The notes: generated from the sequence alone by a model not told the origin. 63,712 nucleotides of DNA from Catonella morbi ATCC 51271 (GCF_000160035.2 NZ_KI535368.1:709031-772742), one strand, 5' to 3'; counted from the first letter of the stretch, positions 17,772-28,682 are shown. A program made the numbers and translations.

Positions 17772-19343
17772 CTACATACTTTCCCTAAATGCTTTTGGCG
17801 TCATTCCCGTTTCTTTCTTAAATGCCTTTGAAAAATAATTAGCATCATGATACCCTATCTTCTCAGCAATTGAAGTTAAAGGAGTTCTATCCTTTCTTAA
17901 TAATGCTTTTGCCTTCTCTATTCTTACCTCAGTTATAAACTGGTTTATGGTTTTACCTGTATCTTTCTTAAATAATAATGACAAGTAATTCGGCGATAGG
18001 TATATTTTACCTGCAATCTGCGAAATACTCAATCTCTCATCCGAATAATTATCAATAATGTACTTTGTAACCTTATCAGCAATTTGAGAATATTGTGATT
18101 TACTGTCTTTACTGTTAAAATAAAATTTTGCTGCATCCTTCAAACACTCACTCATTTCTTCCAAACAGCAAGCCTCACCGATTGCAGATAAAGATGCCGC
18201 ACTAATATCCGCAAAGTCAATGCTGTCCTGACTTTTTGCTCTTTGTGTCAAGGTAAGCAAAAGTGTTAAGTAATAACCGCGGACACTGTCTACCGAGGTT
18301 TCCGAAAACTGTGAGATCTCATTATAAAGTGTTTTTAATGATTTCTCCAATTCATTATAATCTGCGTATTTCCACAAATTTAAAATTTCCTTGGGCAGAT
18401 TTCCCGAAAAATTATACCGTCCCGTTTCAGGTAGTTTGGCATCATAAATCACACCGCCCAGGAAACATTTTCTCCTTGCCGCCTTAGCCTGTACGGCCGA
18501 ATCCTTTAGCCCCAAAATATCTCTTGCAGGCCTTCCCATCCCTGCAAAAACCCTACGTAACTGCGGTAATTTTTGCAATAGTTCCATCCTCAGCTTTTCA
18601 GTAATATGATAAATCTTTTCTTTCTGTAAATCCTTATCCATATTGAATAATATAACAATATGATTTAGGTCTTTTACTGTGAACAGACAATATTTTCTGA
18701 GTAGAATTTCATTCGATTCGTACACTTCAGGTAGCCGAATCTTTATTAATGAAGCAAGAATTTCTTCCAAAAGTGAAGATAAACTGTTCTCGTCATATTC
18801 CACATCCGCGGAAGGGTCTTGCGGATAAAGTCTCAGTTCTGATGCAATATATTCAGTTGCAAGCAAAAACGGATATTCCGTTGTATCTGCCGTAAGTCTT
18901 TCTCCTCCCAAAATTTCTGTGCATATCTTTTTCTGCTCTATATAATAATTTTTACTTTCCAACCTATGCTGTTTCTTAATTTCATTTACCGCAGATTTAA
19001 CCGCCTCTTTGACCTCATCAGGTTTTATGGGTTTCTCAACATAACTGACTGCTCTTAACTGTATCGCTTCCTTTAGATATTCCCTGTCAGAGTACGCACT
19101 TAAAAAAATAAATCTGCAATCCTCCTGCTCTGATTTTAAATTTCTGGCAAGCTCTAAACCATTCATTTTAGGCATTCGAATATCACTCAGCACTATATGC
19201 GGTTTAAAACTTTTGGCTATCTCAAGAGCTTCTCTTCCATCACCTGCTGCTTCAATCTTAGTTATTCCTATTTCTGACCATGGAATATAATTTAACAATA
19301 CATTTCTCGTAATTTTCTCATCATCTACAATCAAAAGCCGCAT
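17772..19343 (-). CDS. YesN-like response regulator (receiver plus AraC HTH)
   Basis: 523 residues. The receiver domain (1-120) has the acidic pair at VDDE and phospho-acceptor Asp54 in LSDIRMP. A middle region of about 280 residues is typical of YesN proteins. The C-terminal AraC domain has two HTH motifs (SISQIAGKIYLSPNYLSLLF and TSIAEKIGYHDANYFSKAFK). Transcribed with the kinase. It is likely to activate the glycan genes upstream, two of whose promoters share TTGAAA-17-TATACT. Confidence 0.9.
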   Translation of the reverse strand: MRLLIVDDEKITRNVLLNYIPWSEIGITKIEAAGDGREALEIAKSFKPHIVLSDIRMPKMNGLELARNLKSEQEDCRFIFLSAYSDREYLKEAIQLRAVSYVEKPIKPDEVKEAVKSAVNEIKKQHRLESKNYYIEQKKICTEILGGERLTADTTEYPFLLATEYIASELRLYPQDPSADVEYDENSLSSLLEEILASLIKIRLPEVYESNEILLRKYCLFTVKDLNHIVILFNMDKDLQKEKIYHITEKLRMELLQKLPQLRRVFAGMGRPARDILGLKDSAVQAKAARRKCFLGGVIYDAKLPETGRYNFSGNLPKEILNLWKYADYNELEKSLKTLYNEISQFSETSVDSVRGYYLTLLLTLTQRAKSQDSIDFADISAASLSAIGEACCLEEMSECLKDAAKFYFNSKDSKSQYSQIADKVTKYIIDNYSDERLSISQIAGKIYLSPNYLSLLFKKDTGKTINQFITEVRIEKAKALLRKDRTPLTSIAEKIGYHDANYFSKAFKKETGMTPKAFRESM

Positions 19344-19418
19344 ACCTGCTCCCCCCTTCCGGTTTACCCGAATGTTCGAAAATCACGGGACTTAAAAGCA
19401 GCCCCGTGAAATATCCCC

Positions 19419-21629
19419 TTATATAAGTTCAAATGAAATCTTATTTTCTGTAGCACTACTGTTGCCAATAAATAAATTAAAATGTCCTTTTTCGCTGCCT
19501 ACCGTATAGTCCTCTCTTACAAAGCGTAGCATAGGTTCTGTTATTCTGAAAGTAATCTTACCTTCTTCTCCCGCTTCCAAGGTAACCTTTTTAAAGTCCT
19601 TAAGCTGTTTGATTGGTCTGGCTACACTGGCTGCTATATCATGAATATAAAGCTGAACTGTCTCCGTTCCCTTTACACTGCCTAAGTTTTTCACCACAAC
19701 TTCAGCCAGAATTTCTCCTTCTTCACTCAGTTTATCAGAGGACAAGCTAACAGGTGAAATACTGAAATCTGTATATGTAAGACCATATCCAAAAGGATAT
19801 AATGCCTCATTTGGAGCATCCAGATACTTTGATACGAAGCGTTCTCCTGCATCTTCCGGAGTAAGCGGACGTCCTGTCTGTAGTATATCATAATGAATAG
19901 GAACCTGCCCTACATTATATGGGAAACTCATAGGCAATTTACCTGAAGGCGAATACTCTCCGGTAAGCACATCCCAGATTGCAGCTGCTCCCATAGTTCC
20001 CGGCATCCATACTACAAGAATTGATTTTACCTTGTCACAAATATCAGTTAGTGCAAGAGGTCTTCCGGTAAACAACACAAGGTTTACATTTTCATTTACT
20101 GCACAAATTTTCTCAAGAAGTTTCATCTGATTTTTCGGAATTGTAATATCTGTCCTGCTTGCAGCCTCACCGCTCTGTAAGAAATGTTCTCCCATAAACA
20201 GTAAAACTTCGTCAGACTCTTTAGCCGCAGCAAGGGCTTCTTCCTCCATAGCCAGTGTTTTATCTACATTATAATCTATCTCCTCCAACTGTACAAAGCC
20301 CGGCATCTTTGTTCCTTCAGGAAGTATCTGACAGCCTTCACAGAATGAAAGTTCATAACCTTCAAGTTTCTTGCTGACTTCTTTTACAGTCTCTACAGGA
20401 CCTTCTTCACCCATTATTGCCCAAGAGCTTAAAAGTTTTTTGCGATTTGTATAAGGTCCTATGCAGGCAATTTTCTTTCCTTTTTTAATAGGAAGATTTC
20501 CTTCATTTTTAAGCAAAACAAACGACTCACGGGCAGCTTTTTTAGCGAGTTCTTTATGCGAATTACAGAGGCATAACTCCTTTTCCTTGACTAAATCTAA
20601 TCCTTTATACGGATTCTCAAACAGACCCAGCTCATTTTTCAGCTGCAGGATTCTCATAACACTTTCATCAAGCAGTTCTTCGCTGATCCTTCCTTCTTCT
20701 ATAAGCTCATCCAAATGTCTTGAATAATCGCCCGCCATCATATCAATATCACAACCTGCTTTTAGTGACATCTCAGCAGACTCCTTGCGGTCAGCACATA
20801 CTCCGTGCATAACAGTCTCCCTGATAGCGGCAAAATCCGATATGAGAACTCCGTCAAATCCCATCTTCTCTCTTAAAATGTCCCTCATAAGCCTTTTATT
20901 TACTGTAGCAGGGATACCGTCTATTGTATTAAATGATGTCATTACCATTGCCGCTCCTGCATCAATGGCGGCTTTGTAAGCCGGAAGATAATATTCCTGT
21001 AAGGTATGTTCCGAAAGCTCTACCGTATTGTAATCTCTGCCTGCTTCAACACCGCCATAACCCGCAAAATGTTTAACGCAGGCTGCAAGTGTATCCTCTG
21101 CCTTAAGATCTTCTCCCTGATAACCATGAACTATGCTTTCAGCCATCACTTTATTCAGATAAACATCCTCACCGGTAGATTCTACAACTCTTCCCCATCT
21201 TGCATCTCTGACCAGGTCAACCATAGGGGAAAATGTAACATGCAATCCTGCAGCTGCCGCCTCTCTTGCCGCCATTTTACTGCATTCCTTAAGCAGTTCA
21301 GGTGAAAATGTTGCTCCCATTGCCAAAGGCATAGGATAAATGGTTTTATAGCCATGGATAACATCAACCATAAATATCAGCGGAATATGATGAGGATGTT
21401 TCTCCATGTATTTTTCCTGAATTTCTTTTAACTGTGCTCCGCCACTGCTGCCAAGTCCCAAAACTGTTCCGGCCAGGGCTATATCCTCATCTGACAGCCC
21501 GAGATCTTTCAAAGGTCCGGTTAATACTGCATCACTTGACAACATATGCCCCATAATCTGAAATAACTGTCCTATCTTTTCTTTTCTGCTCATTGAACCA
21601 AGCAGCTCTTTTAATTTGCTCTGTTCCAT
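19419..21629 (-). CDS. bglX: GH3 beta-glucosidase-like hydrolase
   Basis: 736 residues with the GH3 order: TIM barrel, alpha/beta sandwich and fibronectin-III-like C-terminus. Substrate-binding motifs are RWGRVVESTGED and KHFAGYGG, and the probable nucleophile is Asp265 in GVLISDF. No signal peptide, so cytosolic, unlike periplasmic BglX. It would remove non-reducing sugars from imported oligosaccharides. It is 34 bases downstream of the MATE gene, part of the same run. Confidence 0.87.
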   Translation of the reverse strand: MEQSKLKELLGSMSRKEKIGQLFQIMGHMLSSDAVLTGPLKDLGLSDEDIALAGTVLGLGSSGGAQLKEIQEKYMEKHPHHIPLIFMVDVIHGYKTIYPMPLAMGATFSPELLKECSKMAAREAAAAGLHVTFSPMVDLVRDARWGRVVESTGEDVYLNKVMAESIVHGYQGEDLKAEDTLAACVKHFAGYGGVEAGRDYNTVELSEHTLQEYYLPAYKAAIDAGAAMVMTSFNTIDGIPATVNKRLMRDILREKMGFDGVLISDFAAIRETVMHGVCADRKESAEMSLKAGCDIDMMAGDYSRHLDELIEEGRISEELLDESVMRILQLKNELGLFENPYKGLDLVKEKELCLCNSHKELAKKAARESFVLLKNEGNLPIKKGKKIACIGPYTNRKKLLSSWAIMGEEGPVETVKEVSKKLEGYELSFCEGCQILPEGTKMPGFVQLEEIDYNVDKTLAMEEEALAAAKESDEVLLFMGEHFLQSGEAASRTDITIPKNQMKLLEKICAVNENVNLVLFTGRPLALTDICDKVKSILVVWMPGTMGAAAIWDVLTGEYSPSGKLPMSFPYNVGQVPIHYDILQTGRPLTPEDAGERFVSKYLDAPNEALYPFGYGLTYTDFSISPVSLSSDKLSEEGEILAEVVVKNLGSVKGTETVQLYIHDIAASVARPIKQLKDFKKVTLEAGEEGKITFRITEPMLRFVREDYTVGSEKGHFNLFIGNSSATENKISFELI

Positions 21630-21662
21630 TTTATATCCTTTCTTAAATAAAATTTGGATGTT

Positions 21663-23000
21663 TTATGTCAGATTATGCAGCCATTTATCTGACAAAACTC
21701 GAGGAATTCCCCATATAGGTTTTATCATATCCTCAGCATTTACAATCAAAAATACAATCCACAGCGGAAGCCCCAGCTTTACCCCTATGAAGCCAAACGG
21801 CACGCTAAACAGCCATACCGGGAGTATATCTAAAAAGCAGGCAAAAGTCGTGTCGCCACCGCTCCTTAAAATACCTACAACCATAACTACGCTGAAGGCC
21901 TTTGGCACAAATAAAAAGGCGTGTAAAAATAAAAGCAGATTAACGCTGTCCATCGTTTCCGGACTCACTTCATATATAGATAACAGCAGAGGTCTGCATA
22001 TAATGAGAATTACACCTACAACTGCCGCAAGCATGGGAAGTAAAACCAGAAAACGCCTGCTGTCTCTTTTTGCGTCTTCTTCCCTACCCTCTCCTATTGT
22101 ATTTCCGAGCATTACCGCAGTAGCGTTACCTGCTCCTCTGACAAAAACAAAGAGGATTTGTGCAACAGCCGAGGCAATCTGTACTGCCGCCACAGTAGAA
22201 GTTCCCATCAATCCAAAGGCTACCATATAGAGAGAAGTCCCGACAGACCATGCTATTTCATTAAATAATACCGGTGCCACCTTATTAAAATACTCTTTTA
22301 CAAAGCCCCGTTTCCATCCGGTAAGCTCTGAAAATCCTGCAGCACCAATCATATTTTTCCTATAAACCGCAATTAAAATTATAAGCATTTCTATAAGCCT
22401 TGCAAGTACCGTAGCTATTGCCGCACCTGTAAGTCCCAATGCAGGAGCTCCCCATAAGCCAAAAATAAGTATGGCATTCCCGATAACATTGGCTGCCATA
22501 GAAACAAAACCCGCAACCGTGGGAAGCCCCACATTGCCTGTACATCTGCACACTGTTGCAAGGGAAGTACTTATTGCTGTGATAACATAGCTTATGCTGA
22601 CTACAAACAGATAACCTGTTCCATATTTTACAGCATCAGTATCGTGAATATAAAAACGTATAACCTGCTCAGGTAAAAACAAACCCAAGCAGGTAAAAAG
22701 TGATGATACTCCTCCGCTTAATACATAGATTAGACCAAGCACCTTTTTTATGTTTTTTGTTTCTCCTGCCCCCCAATACTGGGCAATGAATACCGATGCT
22801 CCCGAACTTATACCAAACTGTATTATAGTCAGCAGAAAAAATATCTGATTAGCCGCCCCTGCCGCAGCTATATTGGCATCACCCAGCTTACCTATCATCA
22901 TTACATCAATTAAATTAACCGTAGATGATATTAAAAGCTGGAGTGAAAAAGGCAGGGTCAGTCTAATAAATTTCCTTAAAAATTCTTTATCCTTTAGCAC
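21663..23000 (-). CDS. MATE family efflux transporter
   Basis: 445 residues with about twelve membrane segments. The starting LIDVMMIGKLGDANIAAAG and the repeated mid-protein counterpart are typical of MATE exporters driven by Na+ or H+. It sits between two glycoside hydrolase genes with gaps of 11 and 33 bases, so it is expressed with the glycan locus. It may export a toxic aglycone or simply be a hitchhiker. Confidence 0.88.
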   Translation of the reverse strand: MLKDKEFLRKFIRLTLPFSLQLLISSTVNLIDVMMIGKLGDANIAAAGAANQIFFLLTIIQFGISSGASVFIAQYWGAGETKNIKKVLGLIYVLSGGVSSLFTCLGLFLPEQVIRFYIHDTDAVKYGTGYLFVVSISYVITAISTSLATVCRCTGNVGLPTVAGFVSMAANVIGNAILIFGLWGAPALGLTGAAIATVLARLIEMLIILIAVYRKNMIGAAGFSELTGWKRGFVKEYFNKVAPVLFNEIAWSVGTSLYMVAFGLMGTSTVAAVQIASAVAQILFVFVRGAGNATAVMLGNTIGEGREEDAKRDSRRFLVLLPMLAAVVGVILIICRPLLLSIYEVSPETMDSVNLLLFLHAFLFVPKAFSVVMVVGILRSGGDTTFACFLDILPVWLFSVPFGFIGVKLGLPLWIVFLIVNAEDMIKPIWGIPRVLSDKWLHNLT

Positions 23001-23011
23001 AAAATATCTCC

Positions 23012-24970
23012 TTAGGACAGATAGTGTACTGATTCAGTAAACACCTTACAATTCTTGTCCGAATAAACTTCTGTCCTGAATTCCTTAAGTACCTTTTCAG
23101 GTCGTGGGTTTGCAATAAGACACTTATACACTGTCTCTTCACCCTTTCTTATAGGCAAGGTGGTAAGAGACATTTCAAGAAGATGATCTTCAAGTTTAAA
23201 TCCGTGATTATATCCCGGATCTCCATCCTTGGTACGTGCCCAGTTCACGTTTTTATTACCTATATTATATCCGTAAGTCAAAGGCACTTTCTCTGTTGAA
23301 CCATCTTCATAATCAAATACTAACTCACCGATTTCATATACTTCTTTTTCAGGAAACACTCCATCTACAAAAAACTTAAATTTAACGTGATAATCGGTAG
23401 TGTGAATCAATTCAACGTAAGCCGGATGTCCGTCATGGCTCTCTTTAATTTCCAGTCCTTCTGCATCTGTATATTTATAATGATACAAATACTCAAATGT
23501 TTTATCCCTGATTGCTTCATAGTCGCCATCTTCATAATTATGATTCCAGAACATCTCATAAGCATAGGAAATACCGAAGAATATTGTATTTCTCTGTAAA
23601 ATCACCTCATTTAATGAACTCCAATTTGATATGAAAGCTCCATGACGTCCACTTTTTTCAATATGTTCTTTCCAGTTTGAGAAGAAATAACCCTCAAAGT
23701 TACCATAACGAATATTGAAGTTTTTATCCAAAAATTCATCTTCAAGATATTCCCCGAGATTCCAGTTCCAGTGCAGAATCAGAAGATCTTCAGGCACCAT
23801 ATCAATAGCCTGATGTGTAGCAGGCATAATTCCTATTTTTTTACCGTCTTTCCTATGGAACTGAGGCATATACATCTGTATCTCCGCTCCGCCAAACGGA
23901 CCTGCATCCGGCACCACAGCATTCTTCAGAAGCTTATCACCCCAAAGCATGGTTTTTACACCCTTTGATTTCAGATAATCATATATCTTATTTACGTCAC
24001 CCGCAAATATATCTGCTCCGCTCTTTCCCCGGCACTTTTCACAAACTCCTATAGTATAATACTCATCATGTCCTATATTTATAACTTCAGGATTAAACAC
24101 CTCTATAACTTCATCAAGTACATCAAATAAAAGTTCATATGATGCAGGGTTTGAAGGGCAATAGGTATCTGCATACGGATCTTCCGGTCTTTCCGCTATA
24201 TCCATATGCCCCATCATAAGATAATCGCAATGACCGAGCGAAGGTACTTCCGGAATAACTTCCAGCATTCTTCCCCTACAATAATCAGCCAGTTCTTTGA
24301 CCTCTTTCTGGGTTAGGAAATTACCTCCTCCGTTTTCCATATGTATGGCATTCTTGTACCAAGGATAGGTATAATCCTGTATCTTGGTTGTTTTCCCGGA
24401 GTATTCGCTCATTTCGTCACAATACTTAATCCAGCCTTCGTTAATTTCGGGATGCCTCTTGTATTCCATTGCACCACCGATTTCTATCATGATACTGTTA
24501 AACTTAAAATAACATATCATATCAACGAATTTTTTGAAAAACTCTATATCTTTTGATGCAGGAAGAAATACTTTCATGCCTCTTTCGTCACACACAGGGT
24601 AGTCATAAGCAATCAACTCATCAATACAGCCTTTTTCCAGCAGATGGATGACAGATATTGCACCATAAAATAAACCTCTTTCGCTTAAAGCATAGACATG
24701 TATTTCATCTCCCTTAGCTTCAATAATATGGCATTCACTGTGTTCCGGCCTTGGAACATTAAACTCACTGCTTACACGATTACTTACAGCATCCGGTATT
24801 TCCTTGTGAAAGCAAATAGCCTTATAGCCTTCATCCTGTCCGCCACTCTTAAGCTTTTCCTTCAATATTTCCTTTATAACCGGAATATCTGTCTGTATTT
24901 TAGTTTGTTCATTTATATGTTTAGCGACACCTGTTCTTTTTATATACTGTGGAATAATTCCTCTGCTCAT
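23012..24970 (-). CDS. GH20-like beta-N-acetylhexosaminidase
   Basis: 652 residues. An N-terminal GH20b-like domain is followed by a TIM barrel with the catalytic Asp-Glu pair in INIGHDEYYTIG, where classical enzymes have GGDE. Further barrel landmarks are MIEIGGAMEYKRHPE and EVPSLGHCDYL. No signal peptide is present, so it acts inside the cell. A C-terminal beta domain of about 150 residues is unassigned. It is separated from the solute-binding protein gene by a family A repeat. Confidence 0.82.
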   Translation of the reverse strand: MSRGIIPQYIKRTGVAKHINEQTKIQTDIPVIKEILKEKLKSGGQDEGYKAICFHKEIPDAVSNRVSSEFNVPRPEHSECHIIEAKGDEIHVYALSERGLFYGAISVIHLLEKGCIDELIAYDYPVCDERGMKVFLPASKDIEFFKKFVDMICYFKFNSIMIEIGGAMEYKRHPEINEGWIKYCDEMSEYSGKTTKIQDYTYPWYKNAIHMENGGGNFLTQKEVKELADYCRGRMLEVIPEVPSLGHCDYLMMGHMDIAERPEDPYADTYCPSNPASYELLFDVLDEVIEVFNPEVINIGHDEYYTIGVCEKCRGKSGADIFAGDVNKIYDYLKSKGVKTMLWGDKLLKNAVVPDAGPFGGAEIQMYMPQFHRKDGKKIGIMPATHQAIDMVPEDLLILHWNWNLGEYLEDEFLDKNFNIRYGNFEGYFFSNWKEHIEKSGRHGAFISNWSSLNEVILQRNTIFFGISYAYEMFWNHNYEDGDYEAIRDKTFEYLYHYKYTDAEGLEIKESHDGHPAYVELIHTTDYHVKFKFFVDGVFPEKEVYEIGELVFDYEDGSTEKVPLTYGYNIGNKNVNWARTKDGDPGYNHGFKLEDHLLEMSLTTLPIRKGEETVYKCLIANPRPEKVLKEFRTEVYSDKNCKVFTESVHYLS

Positions 24971-25002
24971 CAGAACCCCCTTTTAGTTATTTAATGATAT
25001 AA

Positions 25003-25192
25003 GTGTCAAAAGTATAAAAATTCTGTGCAAGCTTGCTTGCAAAAGAATTTATTATCTTTTAACACGCAAAAAATATGAGTAAGTAGCCATTTTTTGCAAA
25101 AAAATGAGCGGATTACGAATATTTTTGCAAGGATTGCAAGAAGCGAAGCTGTAGCAATCCTGTATCAATGGGTGTCAAATACTTTTGACACC
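25003..25192. repeat. Dispersed repeat family A, copy 1
   Basis: A 190-base element with terminal inverted repeats GTGTCAAAAGTAT/ATACTTTTGACAC, no coding capacity, and an internal CAAGCTTGCTTGC palindrome. A near-identical copy in opposite orientation is at 52881-53069. Partial pieces lie at 31932 and 53943. It looks like a non-autonomous mobile element. Confidence 0.85.
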
Positions 25193-25225
25193 CAAATCAT
25201 TTAATATCTTCAATATAAAACAGAC

Positions 25226-26818
25226 TTATTTTTTAGCCGCATCAAAAACTTCCTGCGCCTGCCTGGTAATTTCCTGATTAAACTTCTCCTCGCCTGCCGC
25301 TTTAAGTTTCTCCTTAAATTCTTTCAGGGTTGCCATAGGGTCTTCTGCAAAACCTAAGTACAAAATAGGTGTATACTCTGTTCTTACATTATATACATTT
25401 GCCTGCTCTGTATTTACAGAATCGAGTACAAATGACATTCCGTCTACAGGATTGAACACAAGCTGCTTGAAGTAATATGATGCCTGAATTTCACCATAGT
25501 TAGGGAAAGAATCTATAGGAAGACTTGGCGCATTTGCAAAGCACCAGGTACTGATTCCGCCATAAGCATCAGGTTTAAGGACTTCTACCTGCTGGAAATC
25601 ATGTCCGTCAATTGAAACAGTGCCAAGAAGCTTGCTGTGTACTCCCGGTATACCATTATTAATGAGGAAGTTAAGATCCTTATCATAGTTAAGAAGATCG
25701 GTTGCCATTAACGCTCTTTCTATATTCTTGCTTCTTGCATTAAATCCAACACCGTTGCCGGTAAAGCCTGCCGAGCCAAGTGGCTTATTTTCAAGAAGAT
25801 TAATATATTCCACTTCCCAGTCAGGATGGTTCTGTTTAGCATTCTGCCAAGCTGTATTTGCATCACCGATATTTCCAAACTTAACCGCACTCTTACCTGC
25901 ATCAAAACGATTTGTATTAGATGAGGTCAGGTCACTCTTTGAAATATACCCCTTCTGATTCCAGTCTTTCATACGTTTAATATGCTCTTCAAATCCCGGA
26001 AGGTCATAAAAAGGTACAAGATCAAGTTTATCAGAATTGGTGTAATCATAGCTCAGTGTATGTGAAAGATAGTAACGTCCCTGAGGATACATTACAAGCG
26101 CACGCATGATAATTTCAGCATTATTACTGGAAACATCGAGAGGAATCATTCCGGACTCATTCTCTTTAACCTTCTGCATGAACTTCTCTATATCTTCAAC
26201 TGTCTTAAGAGGTTCCATGCCATATTTTTTACGAAGGTCGCCGCGCACAAACGCACCATAATGATTTGCCCAGTAATTGTTCTGAGGTATCATATAGTTC
26301 TTTCCCGCAACCTGAGTATTCTTCCAAGCTGCTTCAGGTAAAGCAGCTTTTGCAAGAGGACAATACTTTTCTACCATTTCAGGTGTTATCTCATAGAAAC
26401 CACCCTTTGATGCTGTCTCTGCATAGAAAGCCCAAGCCGCTGTATAAATCATATCAAAGTCTTCACCCGAGGAGAATAAGAGCGGATATCTCTGTTGATA
26501 ATCTCCCCAAGATAAATAATGAGGCTCAATTTTAGCATTGATTTTTTCTGTCAATAATTTGTTGATTTCTTCAAAAACCATATCATTATCAGACTGTGGC
26601 TCTCCTAAGAAATACATTTTAAGTGTAACAGGTTCAAGTGTACTTGCCTTACTTTCTGTTCCCGCACTTGATGTCTTAGACTGAACCGAAGCCTGCTTGA
26701 CTGTGCTTCCGCCTGCACTGCTTTTAGTTTCATTTTTTGTTCCGCCTCCGCAGGCAACTAAGGCTAATGCCATAGTCATTGATAATCCTGCAGCCAACCA
26801 TTTTCTTAACTTTCTCAT
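25226..26818 (-). CDS. Sugar ABC transporter solute-binding lipoprotein
   Basis: 530 residues with a lipoprotein signal (LALVACGGG, Cys23 lipidated) and a Ser/Thr/Lys-rich linker. The mature part has the extracellular solute-binding fold of the LplA/YtcQ group, which bind oligosaccharides such as pectin fragments. It lies 18 bases after the permease gene, with which it forms the usual permease-permease-binding protein set. No ATPase gene is in the window, so the complex probably uses a shared MsmX-type ATPase encoded elsewhere. Confidence 0.9.
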   Translation of the reverse strand: MRKLRKWLAAGLSMTMALALVACGGGTKNETKSSAGGSTVKQASVQSKTSSAGTESKASTLEPVTLKMYFLGEPQSDNDMVFEEINKLLTEKINAKIEPHYLSWGDYQQRYPLLFSSGEDFDMIYTAAWAFYAETASKGGFYEITPEMVEKYCPLAKAALPEAAWKNTQVAGKNYMIPQNNYWANHYGAFVRGDLRKKYGMEPLKTVEDIEKFMQKVKENESGMIPLDVSSNNAEIIMRALVMYPQGRYYLSHTLSYDYTNSDKLDLVPFYDLPGFEEHIKRMKDWNQKGYISKSDLTSSNTNRFDAGKSAVKFGNIGDANTAWQNAKQNHPDWEVEYINLLENKPLGSAGFTGNGVGFNARSKNIERALMATDLLNYDKDLNFLINNGIPGVHSKLLGTVSIDGHDFQQVEVLKPDAYGGISTWCFANAPSLPIDSFPNYGEIQASYYFKQLVFNPVDGMSFVLDSVNTEQANVYNVRTEYTPILYLGFAEDPMATLKEFKEKLKAAGEEKFNQEITRQAQEVFDAAKK

Positions 26819-26836
26819 AATGCTCCTCCTTTTATT

Positions 26837-27733
26837 TTAACCTTTTACTGCTCCGATCATAATTCCGCTTACAAAAAATCTCTGTACAAACGGATACAGT
26901 AATAAGATCGGTCCAATTGTTACCAGTGTCATCGCCATCTTAAACGATTCTTCCGGTGGGGTTACAGCTGCCAGTTGCGGCACCTTTGCAATCAGATTCC
27001 TAAGCATTGATATCTGTGACAGCATTCTATACAGATAATACTGCAACGGAATCAGTTTCTGTGCATCTACAAACAACATAGCATTGAACCAGTCATTCCA
27101 GTAGTTAAGAGCTGTAAACAGTCCCATTGTAGCTAAAATCGGTTTTGAAAGCGGAAGAATCATTTTAACAAAGATATGAAATTCTCCTGCTCCGTCTATC
27201 TTAGCCGACTCTGTAATTGAGTCAGGAATACTGTTGCTTATAAAGCTTCTTATGATAATGATATAAAACACGTTGAAAAGATTTGGCAGGATGAGAGCCA
27301 TAATATTATTCTTCATGTTAAAATATCTAATCATCAGTATGTACCAAGGAACGATTCCTCCGTTAAAAATGGTAGTAAAGTAAAAGAAGAATGAGAAAAA
27401 TGTCCTTGGTCTGAATTCTTTTCTCTGTAGTACATAGGCCGCCATTGAAGAGAAAAATATACCTACTACTGTTCCGACTATTGTAATAAAAATCGTGACT
27501 CCGTAAGCATTGAAAATATTCTCCGGAACCGCAAATACAGCCCTAAATGCTTCAAGTGAATACTCAATCGGAATTAATGAAAAACCATGTTCTAAAATCG
27601 ATTGCTCCGACGAGAACGCACCTGATATGATGAACAGGAAAGGAATGAGGCAGCAAAGCGACAAAAATATAAGTATCGAATATGCAAATATCCCAAATCC
27701 TACATCTGCTTTTGATATTTTTTTAATTGGCAT
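26837..27733 (-). CDS. Sugar ABC transporter permease, YtcP/LplC type
   Basis: 298 residues with six membrane segments and the EAA coupling motif region ESAKIDGAGEFHIFVKMILP. Opens with the short cytosolic N-terminus typical of the second permease of carbohydrate importers. It lies 19 bases after the first permease and 18 before the binding protein. Confidence 0.92.
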   Translation of the reverse strand: MPIKKISKADVGFGIFAYSILIFLSLCCLIPFLFIISGAFSSEQSILEHGFSLIPIEYSLEAFRAVFAVPENIFNAYGVTIFITIVGTVVGIFFSSMAAYVLQRKEFRPRTFFSFFFYFTTIFNGGIVPWYILMIRYFNMKNNIMALILPNLFNVFYIIIIRSFISNSIPDSITESAKIDGAGEFHIFVKMILPLSKPILATMGLFTALNYWNDWFNAMLFVDAQKLIPLQYYLYRMLSQISMLRNLIAKVPQLAAVTPPEESFKMAMTLVTIGPILLLYPFVQRFFVSGIMIGAVKG

Positions 27734-27752
27734 TGATGTTTACTCCCCTTTC

Positions 27753-28682
27753 TCAGAATAATGCGTAATCTTTCTGGAATCTCTTCACCAGACTGTTTAC
27801 TCCCAGAAGAATTACCAAACTGATTAATGACTGTATCAGACCGGCCGCAGATGTCATTCCTACATCCTGAATCTGTAAAAGAGACCTGACTACATAGGTA
27901 TCAATTACGTCTGTGCTGTCATATAAGAGCGGATTGTTTGCCGTAACCTGATAGAACATATCAAAGTCGCCCCTGAATATCCTGCCCACATTAAGTAAAG
28001 TCATTATTATAATCTGAGGTGTTATGAGCGGAAGTGTTATTGAAAATATCTTACGCATCCTTCCTGCACCGTCTATAGCGGCGGCTTCATACATCTCACT
28101 GTCTAAGCCCGTAATAGCCGCAAGATAGATAACGGAACCATAACCTACCCATTTCCAGGCATTAGCAATTACAAGTACATATTTCCATATTCCCACATCA
28201 TTATACATATCTACCGGAGTAGCACCGACTGCCTTAAGCATAGTATTTAATGAGCCGTATTCATAATTAAACAGGTTATAAAGGAATCCCCCCACAATTA
28301 CCCAGGAAATAAAATATGGTAAAAATATAACCGACTGCGAAGCTTTTTTAAAAAACTTAGATTTTATCTCTGTAAGTAAAATGGCAACACCTACCTGTAA
28401 AATAAGGTTTACCACTATAAACACAGCATTATACGCTATTGTATTAAAGGCAACCTTGAAAATCTTACCTCCGCTGAACAGAAATTCAAAATTTTTGAAT
28501 CCCGACCATGGGGATGCAATAATTCCATCTGCGTAGTTAAACTGCTTGAACGCCAGTATGGTACCTCCCATAGGAAGGTAAGCGAAAATCAGATAGTAGA
28601 TAACCGCCGGAAGTATCATCAGGTATAGTGTAAGATTTAATTTTTTAAACCCCTTTTTGGCAGTTTTTTTATTTCTGGCCAT
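27753..28682 (-). CDS. Sugar ABC transporter permease, LplB/YteP type
   Basis: 309 residues with six membrane segments. The EAA motif is YEAAAIDGAGRMRKIFSITL. The first ~20 residues are Lys-rich (ARNKKTAKKGFKK), as in the LplB/YteP group. First gene of the transporter operon, with its own promoter 70 bases upstream. Confidence 0.92.
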   Translation of the reverse strand: MARNKKTAKKGFKKLNLTLYLMILPAVIYYLIFAYLPMGGTILAFKQFNYADGIIASPWSGFKNFEFLFSGGKIFKVAFNTIAYNAVFIVVNLILQVGVAILLTEIKSKFFKKASQSVIFLPYFISWVIVGGFLYNLFNYEYGSLNTMLKAVGATPVDMYNDVGIWKYVLVIANAWKWVGYGSVIYLAAITGLDSEMYEAAAIDGAGRMRKIFSITLPLITPQIIIMTLLNVGRIFRGDFDMFYQVTANNPLLYDSTDVIDTYVVRSLLQIQDVGMTSAAGLIQSLISLVILLGVNSLVKRFQKDYALF